Counted from the first letter of the stretch, positions 40,282 through 49,839 are shown. The stretch is 64,000 nucleotides of DNA from Flavobacterium sp. I-STPP5a (GCF_009764685.1 NZ_VHLM01000010.1:248001-312000), one strand, 5' to 3'. The notes: generated by a model not told the origin, from the letters alone. Translations and numbers: made by a program.

Positions 40282-41382
40282 ATGAAAAAAACTACTCTTA
40301 TCGTACTATTATTATCTACTTTCAGTATACTTTTTGCACAAGCTCCTCAAAAAATGAGTTACCAATCGGTAATTCGTAAAACCGATGGAACACTTGTAGT
40401 TAATACAGTGGTTGGTTTGAAAATCAGTATACTGCAAGGTTCTGAAAACGGAACAGCAACCTATGTAGAAACGCAGACGGTGACTACAAATGCCAACGGT
40501 TTAGCAACTTTAGCCATTGGAGGCGGAGCACCTGTGACAGGAACTTTTGCAGGGATAAATTGGGGAACAGGCACTTATTTTATAAAAACTGAAACCGATC
40601 CTACTGGTGGGACTAATTATACTATAAGTGGCACGAGTCAATTATTGAGTGTGCCTTATGCACTATATGCCGGAAGTAGTCAAAACAAAGGAAAAACGTC
40701 TATCGTAATAACTGGAAATATTACAAATGCACAAGCGGCAACACAAATTGCAGCAGAATTTGGGCCGTATACTGAAAATATTTATATCAAAAATACATCT
40801 GGATTGACTACTGTGGATTTAAGCGCTATTACAAGTTTAATTAATATAAGTATATCTGAAAACACTAATTTGACAAGTATTAACTTGAGTGGTCTTACAG
40901 CAATTTATGAAGTCTGTTATATTGCAGACAACGAAGCTTTAAACGCCCTTTCATTTCCAGTATTAAAGATAACACCGTCAAATGGTGAATTTTCAATTGA
41001 TGAAAACCCAGTGTTAACTTCAATATCATTTCCGGTGTTAACAACTATCTCAGAAATTAATATTAGTAAAAACCCAATAATAACTTCGATTAGTTTTCCT
41101 ATGCTTGCAAATGTTAAAAATGAATTAGGCATTAATGGTAATTTATCATTAACATCTATTGGATTACCCTTGTTATCTAATTGTGGCCCCATTTTTCTTG
41201 GTGGAAATGCATTACCAAGTTCGCAAATAAATACACTTTTGAATAAATTTTTGACAACACTTCCTTCTTCAGGAAAATTTATATCATTAAATAGTCAAAA
41301 ACCACCTGCACCTCCAACAGGTCAAGGAATTATAGACAAACAAACTTTGATTAATGCAGGAAATACTGTATCTACTGATTAA
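40282..41382 (+). CDS. secreted leucine-rich-like (BspA-type) protein, 366 aa
   Basis: A signal peptide (KKTTLIVLLLSTFSILFAQ) precedes a ~110-residue region (KMSYQSVIRKTDGTLVVN ... GTYFIKTETDPTGGTNYTIS) like the N-terminal domain of many Bacteroidota fibre-like proteins. From about 150 on there are irregular repeats with I-T-S-I-S-F-P-x-L (for example NPVLTSISFPVLTTIS and NPIITSISFPMLANV), in the style of BspA leucine-rich surface proteins. The last 40 residues are Pro-rich without a T9SS signal. The partner upstream supplies a T9SS tail in a separate chain, which is curious. Confidence 0.75.
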   Translation: MKKTTLIVLLLSTFSILFAQAPQKMSYQSVIRKTDGTLVVNTVVGLKISILQGSENGTATYVETQTVTTNANGLATLAIGGGAPVTGTFAGINWGTGTYFIKTETDPTGGTNYTISGTSQLLSVPYALYAGSSQNKGKTSIVITGNITNAQAATQIAAEFGPYTENIYIKNTSGLTTVDLSAITSLINISISENTNLTSINLSGLTAIYEVCYIADNEALNALSFPVLKITPSNGEFSIDENPVLTSISFPVLTTISEINISKNPIITSISFPMLANVKNELGINGNLSLTSIGLPLLSNCGPIFLGGNALPSSQINTLLNKFLTTLPSSGKFISLNSQKPPAPPTGQGIIDKQTLINAGNTVSTD

Positions 41383-41468
41383 ATTAATAATCAAGTAGCT
41401 AAATTGCTGGTTAAACAAAGTAAATATTCGGTGAATTAAATTAAAAACCACTGTTTAAAGTAACTAAC

Positions 41469-41510
41469 AAACCCTTTCAAAATTATGAATTTTGAAAGGG
41501 TTTCTTTTTA
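41469..41510 (+). terminator. terminator after the BspA-like gene
   Basis: AAACCCTTTCAAAATT and AATTTTGAAAGGGTTT are perfect arms around ATG, followed by CTTTTTAT. Confidence 0.9.
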
Positions 41511-41529
41511 TATATTTCAATCTAGTTTT

Positions 41530-41573
41530 AGCTCACTCTCCCTCGGAGAGTCCCGAAACGTCGCGAAGGGAGA
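41530..41573 (-). repeat. stem-loop downstream of tdk
   Basis: CTCTCCCT (plus strand at 41535 region) and AGGGAGAG near 41566 pair across a GC-rich loop containing GTCCCGAAACGTCGCGAAG. It is right after the tdk stop on the minus strand but has no T-tract; this resembles a dispersed Flavobacterium intergenic repeat. Confidence 0.5.
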
Positions 41574-41579
41574 GGATTT

Positions 41580-42173
41580 TTATTTTTTCTCTTGATCTTT
41601 CCGCATCGCATGATAATAAGCGGCACGGCTTAAAGGTTCGTATTCTTCGGTTTCGCCAAGCATTACTAGTTTGTCATTATCGGTTTTACGAAAACTGTAG
41701 TTCGCAAGATTTCCAGTTCTGGTACACACCGCATGTACTTTGGTTACATACTCAGCAGTTGCCATTAAAGCAGGCATGGGCCCAAAGGGATTTCCTTTAA
41801 AATCCATGTCTAATCCTGCAACAATCACTCGGATTCCTTGATTTGCAAGATCATTGCAGATCTTTACAATTTCATCATCAAAAAACTGTGCTTCGTCAAT
41901 GCCCACAACATCACAGCCTTGTGCTAGTATAGCAATATTTGCTGCAGCAGGAACGGGTGTAGAGCGAATTTCATTGGCATCATGAGAAACTACCATTTCC
42001 TCGTCATAGCGCGTGTCTATTGATGGTTTGAAAATTTCTACTTTTTGCTTGGCAAATTGTGCTCTTTTCAAACGACGGATTAACTCTTCGGTTTTACCCG
42101 AAAACATGGAGCCACAAATGACTTCGATCCAACCAAATTGTTCTTTATGATTTACTGTATTTTCGAGAAACAT
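41580..42173 (-). CDS. tdk: thymidine kinase (type II)
   Basis: The 197-residue enzyme phosphorylates thymidine for salvage. It has Walker [17 protein letters not shown] (near residue 20), the Asp/Glu motif [21 protein letters not shown], a lid/lasso region with [10 protein letters not shown], and the thymidine-binding loop [13 protein letters not shown]. The usual four-Cys zinc site is reduced: only one Cys remains in AVCTRTGNL and none in the final loop, which I believe is a lineage feature. A palindromic repeat follows. Confidence 0.95.
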   Translation of the reverse strand: MFLENTVNHKEQFGWIEVICGSMFSGKTEELIRRLKRAQFAKQKVEIFKPSIDTRYDEEMVVSHDANEIRSTPVPAAANIAILAQGCDVVGIDEAQFFDDEIVKICNDLANQGIRVIVAGLDMDFKGNPFGPMPALMATAEYVTKVHAVCTRTGNLANYSFRKTDNDKLVMLGETEEYEPLSRAAYYHAMRKDQEKK

Positions 42174-42413
42174 TTTGTTTTTTTCTGACTTAAAAAATGA
42201 ATAGTTTTTATTACTTTGTAATAGAATTTTAGACTTAAAAATTTTATACTTTTACGTCGTTTCAAAAGTATACAATTTATATCAAATCCTAGATTCGGGA
42301 ACACTTATTTCAAAAAAATAAAAGTAGCAGATTTCTAGAAATGGGTTTTGAAACAATTCAACAAAGCACCCAAAACAAATAATAAAACAATAAAAACTAC
42401 CTAAAACGCTATA

Positions 42414-43457
42414 ATGTCAACAGTTATGAAAAAGAAATTGGAAGCCGATTTGATCAGTATTGCACACCGAATATTACAGCTAAAAAACAAATCCGATATC
42501 AATCAATTGTATTTTGAGACCCAAAAACTGTATGAAAAACTTACTGTTTTACGCTTTGTAGAGGAGAATTTTGGGGATGTAAAACCAACTATTGGACTTG
42601 CTGCAATGACAGACCAAGTAGTTGAAGTTTTTAAAAAACTTGATACACCTATTGAAAATGAAATCGTTGCAATTGATAACGAAAATACAAGTATTGTTGA
42701 ACCTACAGAAGTTCTAGTTCCTGAGCCAGAAGTAAATCAAGAGGTTCCAGAAGAAGTGACACCGCTAGAAGAAGCGACACTAATATTAGAAGAACCAGAA
42801 CTAGCAGCTGAGGAACAAGTTGTAGAAGTAGCTCCTGAAGAAACGAATACGGACGCTGAGGAAGAAATTATCGAAGAAATTCAAGAATCAGTGGTCTTAA
42901 CCGATTTAGAAATAGAAGCAGAGCAGCCAGTACTTGAAGCAGAATTTAAACCAGCATTTGAACTTTCAGAAGAGATAGAAACGGTTGAAGAAACACCTAA
43001 AAAAGTAAATCAGGAACCTATTCAGATTTCTTTTCAGGATTTATTAGGAGGCGATTACCATGATACGCTTTTTGTAAAAAAACAAGCAGTTGAAAATACT
43101 CCAGCAATAGAGCATCTTGAAATAGAAGAGGAAGTTGTTGCTAAACCAGTTACAACGCCAGAGCCAGTTGCAGAAACTACAAATGAAATACCAGCTGTAA
43201 AAGCAGTTTCATTAAACGATAAACTGGCCAAAGGAATAAACATCGATTTGAATGACCGTTTGGCATTTATCAAACATCTTTTTGGGAACAGTAGCGAAGA
43301 TTACAATAGAGTTTTAAGTCAGTTAAATTCCTTTAATTCTTTTTATGAAACTCGCGATTTCGTTCAAGAAATGGTGAAACCAGATTATAACAATTGGGTT
43401 GGAAAACAAGATTACGAAGACCGTTTTATGGATATCATCGAAAAGAAATTTTTGTAA
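42414..43457 (+). CDS. acidic Flavobacteriia-type hypothetical protein, 347 aa
   Basis: An N-terminal helical domain (~70 residues: KLEADLISIAHRILQLKNKSDINQLYFETQKLYEKL) is joined by a long Glu/Val/Pro-rich, low-complexity linker (about 80-195 and 220-260) to a C-terminal helical domain (GINIDLNDRLAFIKHLFGNSSEDYNRVLSQLNSF ... DRFMDIIEKKF). The ends look conserved and the linker disordered. No catalytic motif or signal is seen. I do not know its role; it may be a scaffold, upstream of rsmI. Confidence 0.7.
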   Translation: MSTVMKKKLEADLISIAHRILQLKNKSDINQLYFETQKLYEKLTVLRFVEENFGDVKPTIGLAAMTDQVVEVFKKLDTPIENEIVAIDNENTSIVEPTEVLVPEPEVNQEVPEEVTPLEEATLILEEPELAAEEQVVEVAPEETNTDAEEEIIEEIQESVVLTDLEIEAEQPVLEAEFKPAFELSEEIETVEETPKKVNQEPIQISFQDLLGGDYHDTLFVKKQAVENTPAIEHLEIEEEVVAKPVTTPEPVAETTNEIPAVKAVSLNDKLAKGINIDLNDRLAFIKHLFGNSSEDYNRVLSQLNSFNSFYETRDFVQEMVKPDYNNWVGKQDYEDRFMDIIEKKFL

Positions 43458-43526
43458 ATCCAGCTCCTTTTTGAGCAATCAATTTGAACAATTACAAGCA
43501 ATTGCTTGTATGCAACCTTTATGACC

Positions 43527-44249
43527 ATGTCAAAATTATATATCGTTCCTACACCCATTGGCAATCTCGAAGACATGACTTTTCGAGCCATTCGAATACT
43601 AAAAGAAGTCGACCTGATTCTTGCTGAAGATACGCGTACGAGCGGCAAATTGTTGAAGCATTTTGAAATTGGCACACACATGTACAGCCATCACATGCAC
43701 AACGAACATAAAACCGTTGAGAACCTTATTTCAAGATTAAAAGCGGGTGAAAACATCGCTTTGATTTCGGATGCGGGAACGCCAGCCATCTCTGATCCTG
43801 GTTTTCTTTTAACGCGTGCTTGCATAGAAAACGGTGTTGAAGTAGAATGTTTACCAGGTGCTACTGCGTTTGTACCCGCTTTAGTAAACAGTGGTTTGCC
43901 CAATGATAAATTCATTTTTGAAGGTTTTATGCCCGATAAAAAAGGCCGTCAAACCCGTTATTTGGCTTTAGCCGAAGAAACTAGAACGATGATTTTATAT
44001 GTCTCACCGCACAAGTTAGTAAAAACTTTAGTAGAGTTTGGTACTTATTTTGGCGAAGACCGTCAAATTTGTGTTTCTAGAGAATTATCAAAATTACATG
44101 AAGAAAATGTGCGAGGTACTGTAAAAGAGGTTGCAGCGCATTTTGATAAAACAGCACCAAGAGGGGAAATCGTGGTTGTTGTTGCAGGTAAGCCTGTTAC
44201 AAAAGAACCTAAAAAAAGTAAATTTTCAGGAGAGGAGTTACATGACTAA
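43527..44249 (+). CDS. rsmI: 16S rRNA 2'-O-ribose C1402 methyltransferase
   Basis: The 240-residue TP-methylase-fold enzyme uses SAM. It has SKLYIVPTPIGNLEDMTFRAIRIL at the N-terminus, LAEDTRTSGKLL, ALISDAGTPAISDPG, LPGATAFVPALVNSGLP and EGFMPDKKGRQTR, all standard RsmI blocks. The start at 43527 matches family N-termini; ATGs at 43521 and 43506 are possible. The last 8 bases overlap the next gene's start, so they are coupled. Confidence 0.95.
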   Translation: MSKLYIVPTPIGNLEDMTFRAIRILKEVDLILAEDTRTSGKLLKHFEIGTHMYSHHMHNEHKTVENLISRLKAGENIALISDAGTPAISDPGFLLTRACIENGVEVECLPGATAFVPALVNSGLPNDKFIFEGFMPDKKGRQTRYLALAEETRTMILYVSPHKLVKTLVEFGTYFGEDRQICVSRELSKLHEENVRGTVKEVAAHFDKTAPRGEIVVVVAGKPVTKEPKKSKFSGEELHD

Positions 44250-45294
44250 GGATAAAGTAATCATTATTGGTGCTGGTTTGTGTGGCTTGTATACTGCTTT
44301 TTTACTACAGCAAAAAGGATTTGAAGTTTTAGTTTTGGAGGCGAATGATCGAATAGGGGGACGCATAAAAACCGTTACTGCCGAAACTGGAGTTACCATC
44401 GAAATGGGCGCTACTTGGTTTGGAAACCAACACCGCAATCTCTTAGAATTAGTTCACGAATTCAATATTCCCTATTTCAGACAACATACTCAAGGTATTT
44501 CCTTATTTGAAACGATGTCCTTTGTACCACCACAAAAATTCGAAATCTCAGAGTCTGAAGAACCTTCATTTCGAATAGAAGGCGGAACCAAGGTATTGAT
44601 GGAGCAACTCATCAGTAAAGTTGGCATTGAGCATATAAAAACACATACTAAAGTTACCTCGATCAAAGAGCAAGGTAATCAATTGGTTGTGACCGACACC
44701 AATGGAAGCGCCTACTTAGCTGATAAAGTTATCAGTACTGTTCCGCCTAATTTGGGCATTAACACCATAACTTTTGAACCCAATTTACCCGACGATTTAG
44801 TTCAAGTAGCCCAGAAAACGCATACGTGGATGGGCGAAAGTATTAAATTTGCGGTAGCTTACACAACTCCTTTCTGGAGGGAGCTAAATTACTCAGGAAC
44901 GCTATTCAGCCAAGCAAGTATTATTCAGGAAATGTATGACCATACTTCCTTTGATCATTCCGGTTTTGCTTTGAAAGGATTTTTAAATGCGGGAACGTCT
45001 GTACTTTCTAGAGAAGAGCGCCAAGATAAAGTAATCACCCAATTGACGACTTTTTTTGGTCCCGAAGCAGCTAACTATGTTTCCTATCATGAAAAGGTAT
45101 GGAGAGAAGAATCTCTAACATTTCATCCGTACGACCAACTTGTTTTAGCACATCAAAACAACGGCCACATGGTTTTTCAAAAACCGCTTTTGAAGGGAAA
45201 ACTGTATCTATCCGGTTCAGAAACCGCTTTGCAAAACCCAGGTTATATGGATGGTGCGGTAGCTGCCGCAAAAACTATTTCATCTCAATTTTAA
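44242..45294 (+). CDS. FAD-dependent amine oxidase family protein
   Basis: The 350-residue flavoprotein starts DKVIIIGAGLCGLYTAFLLQQKGFEVLVLEAND, a GxGxxG FAD site with the Glu 20 residues on, followed by RIGGRIKTV and EMGATWFG. The C-terminus has GKLYLSGSETALQNPGYMDGAVAAA, the FAD contact of amine oxidases. The substrate could be a polyamine, an amino acid or a carotenoid-like molecule. The start (ATG 44242) overlaps rsmI; a longer frame would run back through rsmI. Confidence 0.85.
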   Translation: MTKDKVIIIGAGLCGLYTAFLLQQKGFEVLVLEANDRIGGRIKTVTAETGVTIEMGATWFGNQHRNLLELVHEFNIPYFRQHTQGISLFETMSFVPPQKFEISESEEPSFRIEGGTKVLMEQLISKVGIEHIKTHTKVTSIKEQGNQLVVTDTNGSAYLADKVISTVPPNLGINTITFEPNLPDDLVQVAQKTHTWMGESIKFAVAYTTPFWRELNYSGTLFSQASIIQEMYDHTSFDHSGFALKGFLNAGTSVLSREERQDKVITQLTTFFGPEAANYVSYHEKVWREESLTFHPYDQLVLAHQNNGHMVFQKPLLKGKLYLSGSETALQNPGYMDGAVAAAKTISSQF

Positions 45295-45305
45295 TATTTT
45301 TGATT

Positions 45306-45650
45306 ATGACAATCAACACTTTTTTAGAAAAATTAAATACAACGCCAGAATCAATCTTATTTGCAGATACCATTGCAGTTATTGAGCAACATTATGATTT
45401 TGAACCTACAGCTTTTGAGAATGGGACCCAACACAATGCTGCTGGTGAAAACTCAGGATCTTGTAAAATATTTGCTTTTGCAGAAATGCAGGAGCTAACT
45501 CCAGAAGCAACTTTAGCTTGCTTTGGCGCTTACTATTTTGAAGATGTTTTAGGAAATCCTGACGGGACTGATCATCAAAACATTCGCAATTTTATGAAAA
45601 CGGGCAGGGACGGTATCGCTTTTTACGGCAGTGCTTTAACGTTGAAATAA
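45306..45650 (+). CDS. HopJ type III effector family protein
   Basis: The 114-residue protein matches the HopJ family: FADTIAVIEQHYDFEPTAFENG, then NSGSCKIFAFAEMQEL, LACFGAYYFEDVLGNPDGTDHQNIRNFM, and DGIAFYGSALTL. Despite the name, the family is widespread in bacteria without type III secretion, and its role is unknown; it looks cytosolic. It begins 11 bases after the amine oxidase stop, so rsmI, amine oxidase and this gene look like one operon. Confidence 0.88.
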   Translation: MTINTFLEKLNTTPESILFADTIAVIEQHYDFEPTAFENGTQHNAAGENSGSCKIFAFAEMQELTPEATLACFGAYYFEDVLGNPDGTDHQNIRNFMKTGRDGIAFYGSALTLK

Positions 45651-45716
45651 AACAGCTAAACTACCCTTTCGATACTACTTCATATCGAAATTTCAAATTT
45701 ATAATTTAACATCAAT

Positions 45717-47423
45717 ATGCGTTGGACTCTTAAACCAAATCCACCTGAGGAGACTGTGAAACATTTGGCGAAAGCCTTAAATGTAGAAGACTTTGTGGCG
45801 ACTTTATTAGTGCAACGTGGCATCACCACTTTTGAGGAAGCTAGAGCTTTTTTTCGTCCAAGTTTAGACAATTTACACGATCCATTTTTGATGAAAGACA
45901 TGGATAAAGCAGTGTCTCGTATTGAAACAGCGATTGAAAATGGTGAAAATATTTTGGTTTTTGGTGATTATGATGTAGATGGCACTACTGCTGTTTCGCT
46001 AGTATCATCGTATTTAAAAACGTATTATCCCAATGTGGCTACCTATATTCCTGATCGCTATGATGAGGGTTATGGAGTATCATTTAAAGGTATTGATTTT
46101 GCTGATGACAATGAATTTACCTTAATTATTGCATTAGATTGTGGTATAAAATCCATAGATCATGTCAATTATGCTAAAGCAAAAAATATTGATTTTATCA
46201 TTTGTGACCACCACAGACCAGGTGATTCTTTGCCTGATGCAGTTGCAATTTTGGATCCAAAACGTGACGATTGTACCTATCCGTATGACGAGTTGTGTGG
46301 TTGCGGAATAGGTTTTAAGCTCATTCAAGCATTAGGCAGTAACCGAGAGCAAAGTATTACTGATTTGATTCCGTACTTGGATCTAGTAGCAGCAGCTATT
46401 GCGGCCGACATTGTTCCTATGACTGGTGAAAATAGAGTCTTGGCATACTTTGGCTTACAGGTTATCAACAGTGATCCAAGACCAGGAATTAAAGCAATTA
46501 TTCATCAAATAAAAAAACAAACATTGGACATTACCGATGTAGTTTTTATCATTGCACCTAGAATTAATGCCGCAGGTCGCATTAAACATGGCAACCACGC
46601 TGTGGAATTGTTAACCGAATTTGATTTTGAACAAGCACAACAATTTGCCTCCGAAATCGAATCCTACAATGTGGAACGTAAGGATTTAGACAAATTAATT
46701 ACCAAAGAAGCACTGCAACAAATTGAGAATAAAGGGGAACAAGAACGTTTTACGTCGGTTGTTTTTCAAGAAGATTGGCACAAAGGTGTGATTGGAATCG
46801 TTGCTTCTCGATTGATAGAAACTTACTACCGTCCGACACTTGTTTTTACTAAAAGTGGCGATAAGTACGCTGCTTCGGCTCGGTCTGTAAAAGGATTTGA
46901 TGTATACAATGCACTTGAATCTTGTGCTGAACATTTGGAACAATTTGGAGGTCACATGTATGCAGCAGGCATGACATTACTTCCAGAAAAATATCAGGAA
47001 TTTAAAGATGCTTTCGAAAAAGAAGTTAAAAATACGATTCATCCTGATTTGTTGACACCAGAGATTGCTGTTGATGCCGAAATTAATTTTACAGATATTA
47101 CGCCAAAACTTATTCGAATACTGAAACAATTTGAACCTTTTGGGCCACAAAATATGACCCCTATTTTCCTAACCCAAAACATTAAAGACACAGGCTATGG
47201 GAAAACAATGGGACAAGAAGACGATCATCTAAAACTTTTTGTAAAACAATCCCGAAGCTTCGGAACCGAAGGTTTGGCAGCTATTGGGTTTAATTTAGGA
47301 AACAAAATCGAACTAACTGCACATCAAAAACCTTTTCAAGCCGTGTATTGTATTGATGAAAATGAGTGGAACGGCAAAGTAAGTTTGCAATTGCGTCTAA
47401 GAGATATTAAAGCACAAAATTAG
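45717..47423 (+). CDS. recJ: single-stranded-DNA-specific 5'-3' exonuclease
   Basis: The 568-residue nuclease works in recombination and mismatch repair. The DHH core is intact: FGDYDVDGTTAVSLV, ALDCGIKS, CDHHRPGD, LDPKRDDCTYPYDELCGCGIGFKL. The DHHA1 region has APRINAAGRIKHG, HKGVIGIVASRL and GGHMYAAGM, and the OB-like C-terminus ends in SLQLRLRDI. The length is typical. The MFS gene follows after five bases. Confidence 0.95.
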   Translation: MRWTLKPNPPEETVKHLAKALNVEDFVATLLVQRGITTFEEARAFFRPSLDNLHDPFLMKDMDKAVSRIETAIENGENILVFGDYDVDGTTAVSLVSSYLKTYYPNVATYIPDRYDEGYGVSFKGIDFADDNEFTLIIALDCGIKSIDHVNYAKAKNIDFIICDHHRPGDSLPDAVAILDPKRDDCTYPYDELCGCGIGFKLIQALGSNREQSITDLIPYLDLVAAAIAADIVPMTGENRVLAYFGLQVINSDPRPGIKAIIHQIKKQTLDITDVVFIIAPRINAAGRIKHGNHAVELLTEFDFEQAQQFASEIESYNVERKDLDKLITKEALQQIENKGEQERFTSVVFQEDWHKGVIGIVASRLIETYYRPTLVFTKSGDKYAASARSVKGFDVYNALESCAEHLEQFGGHMYAAGMTLLPEKYQEFKDAFEKEVKNTIHPDLLTPEIAVDAEINFTDITPKLIRILKQFEPFGPQNMTPIFLTQNIKDTGYGKTMGQEDDHLKLFVKQSRSFGTEGLAAIGFNLGNKIELTAHQKPFQAVYCIDENEWNGKVSLQLRLRDIKAQN

Positions 47424-47428
47424 AATCG

Positions 47429-48700
47429 ATGAAACAAAATGATCCGTACTCCGCATTACGCTACAGAGAATTTAATATTTTTTTATTACTACGTTTTGCG
47501 ATGGTTTTTGGCTGGTCTATGCAGTTTATCGTCATAGAATGGGAAGTTTATAGTTTGACTAAAAGTCCCTTATCATTGGGTATAATAGGTTTAATGGAGG
47601 TTATTCCAGCAGTAGGAATGGCCTTATTTGCGGGTCATATTGTAGATCAAAAGGAGAAAAAAGGATTGCTGTTTAAATGTATATTAGGTTTTGCAATCAT
47701 CAGTTTGGGGTTATTTTTATTGACGTGGCCTCCTTTTATAAAAGATTTTGCAACCCAAACTATTTTATATTCTATCTACTTTTGTGTGTTTTTAGGTGGA
47801 TTAGTCCGAGCTTTTCTGGGACCAACCATATTCTCTCTTTTGGCTTTGATTGTTCCTAAAAAAGTGTATCCAAATGCGGCTACATGGAGCAGTTCCGTTT
47901 GGCAAATCAGTTCGGTTTTAGGGCCTGCAGTAGCGGGTTTCTCTATCAATTGGATTGGCGTTCATTGGTCTATGTGTATTGTTTTAGGCTGTTCGCTTTT
48001 TGCGTTACTGGCTTTGACTCAAATTGGTATCAAGCCTATTTTGAATCCAAAAATTGGTGAGCCTGTTATGGAAAGTTTAAAAGAAGGTGTCAAATTTGTG
48101 TTCAATAACAAGACTATTTTAGGAGCTTTGTCGCTGGATATGATTGCTGTTCTTTTTGGTGGTGCTGTAGCTCTTTTACCAATTTTTGCGCAAGATATTT
48201 TAAAAGTAGGACCGCAGGGCTTTGGTGTTTTGAGAGCCGCACCCGCTGTTGGCGCTTTTTTAATGTTGATTATCTCAGCATACATTCCTTTTACAAAAAA
48301 TGCGGGAATGAAATTATTGGTAGCCATTTTTGCGTTTGGAATTTGCATCATTGTTTTTGGACTATCCTCTATTTTTTGGTTGTCTGTTGCCGCGTTATTT
48401 TTAAGTGGTGTTTTTGATGGATTTTCAGTAGTGATACGTCAAACCATTCTCCAACTGAAAACTCCTGATCACATGCGCGGTCGTGTAGCGGCTGTAAATT
48501 CAATTTTTGTAGGTTCATCAAACGAATTAGGTGCTTTTGAAAGCGGCTTAACTGCGAAACTGATGGGAACTGTGAGCGCAGTGGTCTTTGGCGGAAGCAT
48601 GACTTTAATTACTGTTCTCTTGACAGGTATTGTATCGCCAACTTTTAGAAAATTAGACCTGCAACAAGATGTTGAAGATCATGAAAAAAGCGAAGAATAA
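47429..48700 (+). CDS. MFS transporter (MFS_3/enterobactin-exporter-like)
   Basis: The 423-residue protein has about 12 helices; GWSMQFIVIEWEVYSLTKSPLSLG and the loop GHIVDQKEKKGLL (the conserved A-motif position) and later HMRGRVAAVNSIFVGSSNELGAFESG are those of the MFS_3 branch (EntS/MdtH-like). It could export siderophores or drugs. Five bases from recJ suggest co-transcription. Confidence 0.85.
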   Translation: MKQNDPYSALRYREFNIFLLLRFAMVFGWSMQFIVIEWEVYSLTKSPLSLGIIGLMEVIPAVGMALFAGHIVDQKEKKGLLFKCILGFAIISLGLFLLTWPPFIKDFATQTILYSIYFCVFLGGLVRAFLGPTIFSLLALIVPKKVYPNAATWSSSVWQISSVLGPAVAGFSINWIGVHWSMCIVLGCSLFALLALTQIGIKPILNPKIGEPVMESLKEGVKFVFNNKTILGALSLDMIAVLFGGAVALLPIFAQDILKVGPQGFGVLRAAPAVGAFLMLIISAYIPFTKNAGMKLLVAIFAFGICIIVFGLSSIFWLSVAALFLSGVFDGFSVVIRQTILQLKTPDHMRGRVAAVNSIFVGSSNELGAFESGLTAKLMGTVSAVVFGGSMTLITVLLTGIVSPTFRKLDLQQDVEDHEKSEE

Positions 48701-48817
48701 TTTTTTTTGAAATGAGTACCTCATAGTCATTACTTAAAAGACGATTCCCATTATCATTCTCAAACTATTTTATGTCTTTTTTAGCTTTTATTATTTAGAA
48801 TAAATATAAATAATACG

Positions 48818-48825
48818 TATTTTTG
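48818..48825 (+). promoter_or_regulatory. promoter -7 box of the Cys-rich gene
   Basis: TATTTTTG matches TAnnTTTG and is 17 bases before the ATG at 48843. Confidence 0.55.
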
Positions 48826-48842
48826 TGTCAAACGGAATACAG

Positions 48843-49199
48843 ATGCAAGAAATAAAACAGATATATCGAAATAATTTAGGCAGCGCTTTTTACTGGAAAA
48901 AAGACAATGCAGTTCTATGGGACAAAGTCCAACTGATTTTTAGAGAAACGGGATTTTATTTTACCCCACAAGAATTGCAGCTATTTAAGTGCTGTATTGA
49001 CGAGAGTTACATCCAAAATAACTGTTGCGCCTCTTGCGAACTAAAAAAAAAATGCCATAAGTTTTTGTTGAAAACACCTTGTTCTCAAATTGATTTGGCC
49101 GTTTCTATGGAGGAATTAAATGCTGTTAAAGATTTAGTAGAAGGAACTTTGTTTAAAATAAAGTTAGAATATTATCTTTTTGGAGAAGGAATGAATTGA
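48843..49199 (+). CDS. Cys-rich small protein, 118 aa
   Basis: The central part (FKCCIDESYIQNNCCASCELKKKCHKF) holds seven Cys in a short span, which could bind zinc or an iron-sulfur cluster. Flanks are mixed helices. There is no signal peptide. I do not recognise a family. The ATG at 48843 is used because a GTG at 48825 lies in the promoter box. It stands alone in its region. Confidence 0.7.
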   Translation: MQEIKQIYRNNLGSAFYWKKDNAVLWDKVQLIFRETGFYFTPQELQLFKCCIDESYIQNNCCASCELKKKCHKFLLKTPCSQIDLAVSMEELNAVKDLVEGTLFKIKLEYYLFGEGMN

Positions 49200-49413
49200 T
49201 GTTTTCTAATAAGTTTCAATCCTACTTGTAGAGACAAAGCTGAAGTAATTCTATTGCAATGATGCATTCCTTTTACAATTGTAACGTCATAAAATCTAAG
49301 TTAACTGTGGTATTTTAGTCTGCTAATATAAATTAGAACTTTATCAGATGGTATTGCGTAACATGAGTATGAAATTGTAGTCTAATGAAGAAACCAACTT
49401 AAACCTTATAATT

Positions 49414-49719
49414 ATGATTTTAACGACAACTAATTCTATTGAAGATTACAAAATATTAGAGTATAACGGCATAGTGTCAGGTACAGCCATCAACATGCAA
49501 AAAATGGGTCTAACTTTTAGCATGTAAAAATATTATGACGGGATCAGTGAAAGTATAGCAGAAGTAAGAGAGAAGGCATTTGCCAACCTAAAAATAAATG
49601 CCGAAAAAATGAACGCTAATGCAGTGGTAGGAATTCAAGTGGATGTAGAGCTGAAAAGCGGAGAAGGATTAATCACTGTAATGATAACTGGAACAGCAGT
49701 GAGTGTTGTAAAGCGCTAG
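49414..49719 (+). pseudogene. YbjQ-family (UPF0145) gene with an in-frame stop
   Basis: Reading one frame from ATG 49414 to TAG 49717-49719 gives 37 residues (TTTNSIEDYKILEYNGIVSG is the family start), then TAA at 49525-49527, then 63 residues ending NANAVVGIQVDVELKSG, LITVMITGTAVSVVKR, the family's conserved end. The two halves together match the YbjQ/heavy-metal-binding domain along its whole length, without a frameshift. So a single nonsense codon breaks a gene that otherwise looks intact. The gene-free part 49200-49413 shows nothing else I can support. Confidence 0.85.
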
Positions 49720-49786
49720 GTTATTGCTTCTTCTCTAAACTAGTTTAGCATTAAATATATCGAACTACTAGTTAGTAAAAGCCACA

Positions 49787-49820
49787 AAAAAACCGCCTTG
49801 TTATGAACAAGGCGGTTTTG
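49787..49820. terminator. bidirectional terminator
   Basis: AACCGCCTTGTT and AACAAGGCGGTT pair perfectly around ATG, with A-run and T-run flanks. It serves the leftward pyrH-frr transcript. Confidence 0.9.
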
Positions 49821-49839
49821 TAGTATTTACAAATCAGGT

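Noticed and set aside
41520..41575. Palindrome after tdk as a Rho-independent terminator
   Set aside because: The stem is good but no T-tract follows on either strand; it is listed only as a repeat.
45099..45305. Upstream extension of the HopJ-family ORF
   Set aside because: It overlaps the C-terminal third of the amine oxidase gene; the family start is at 45306.
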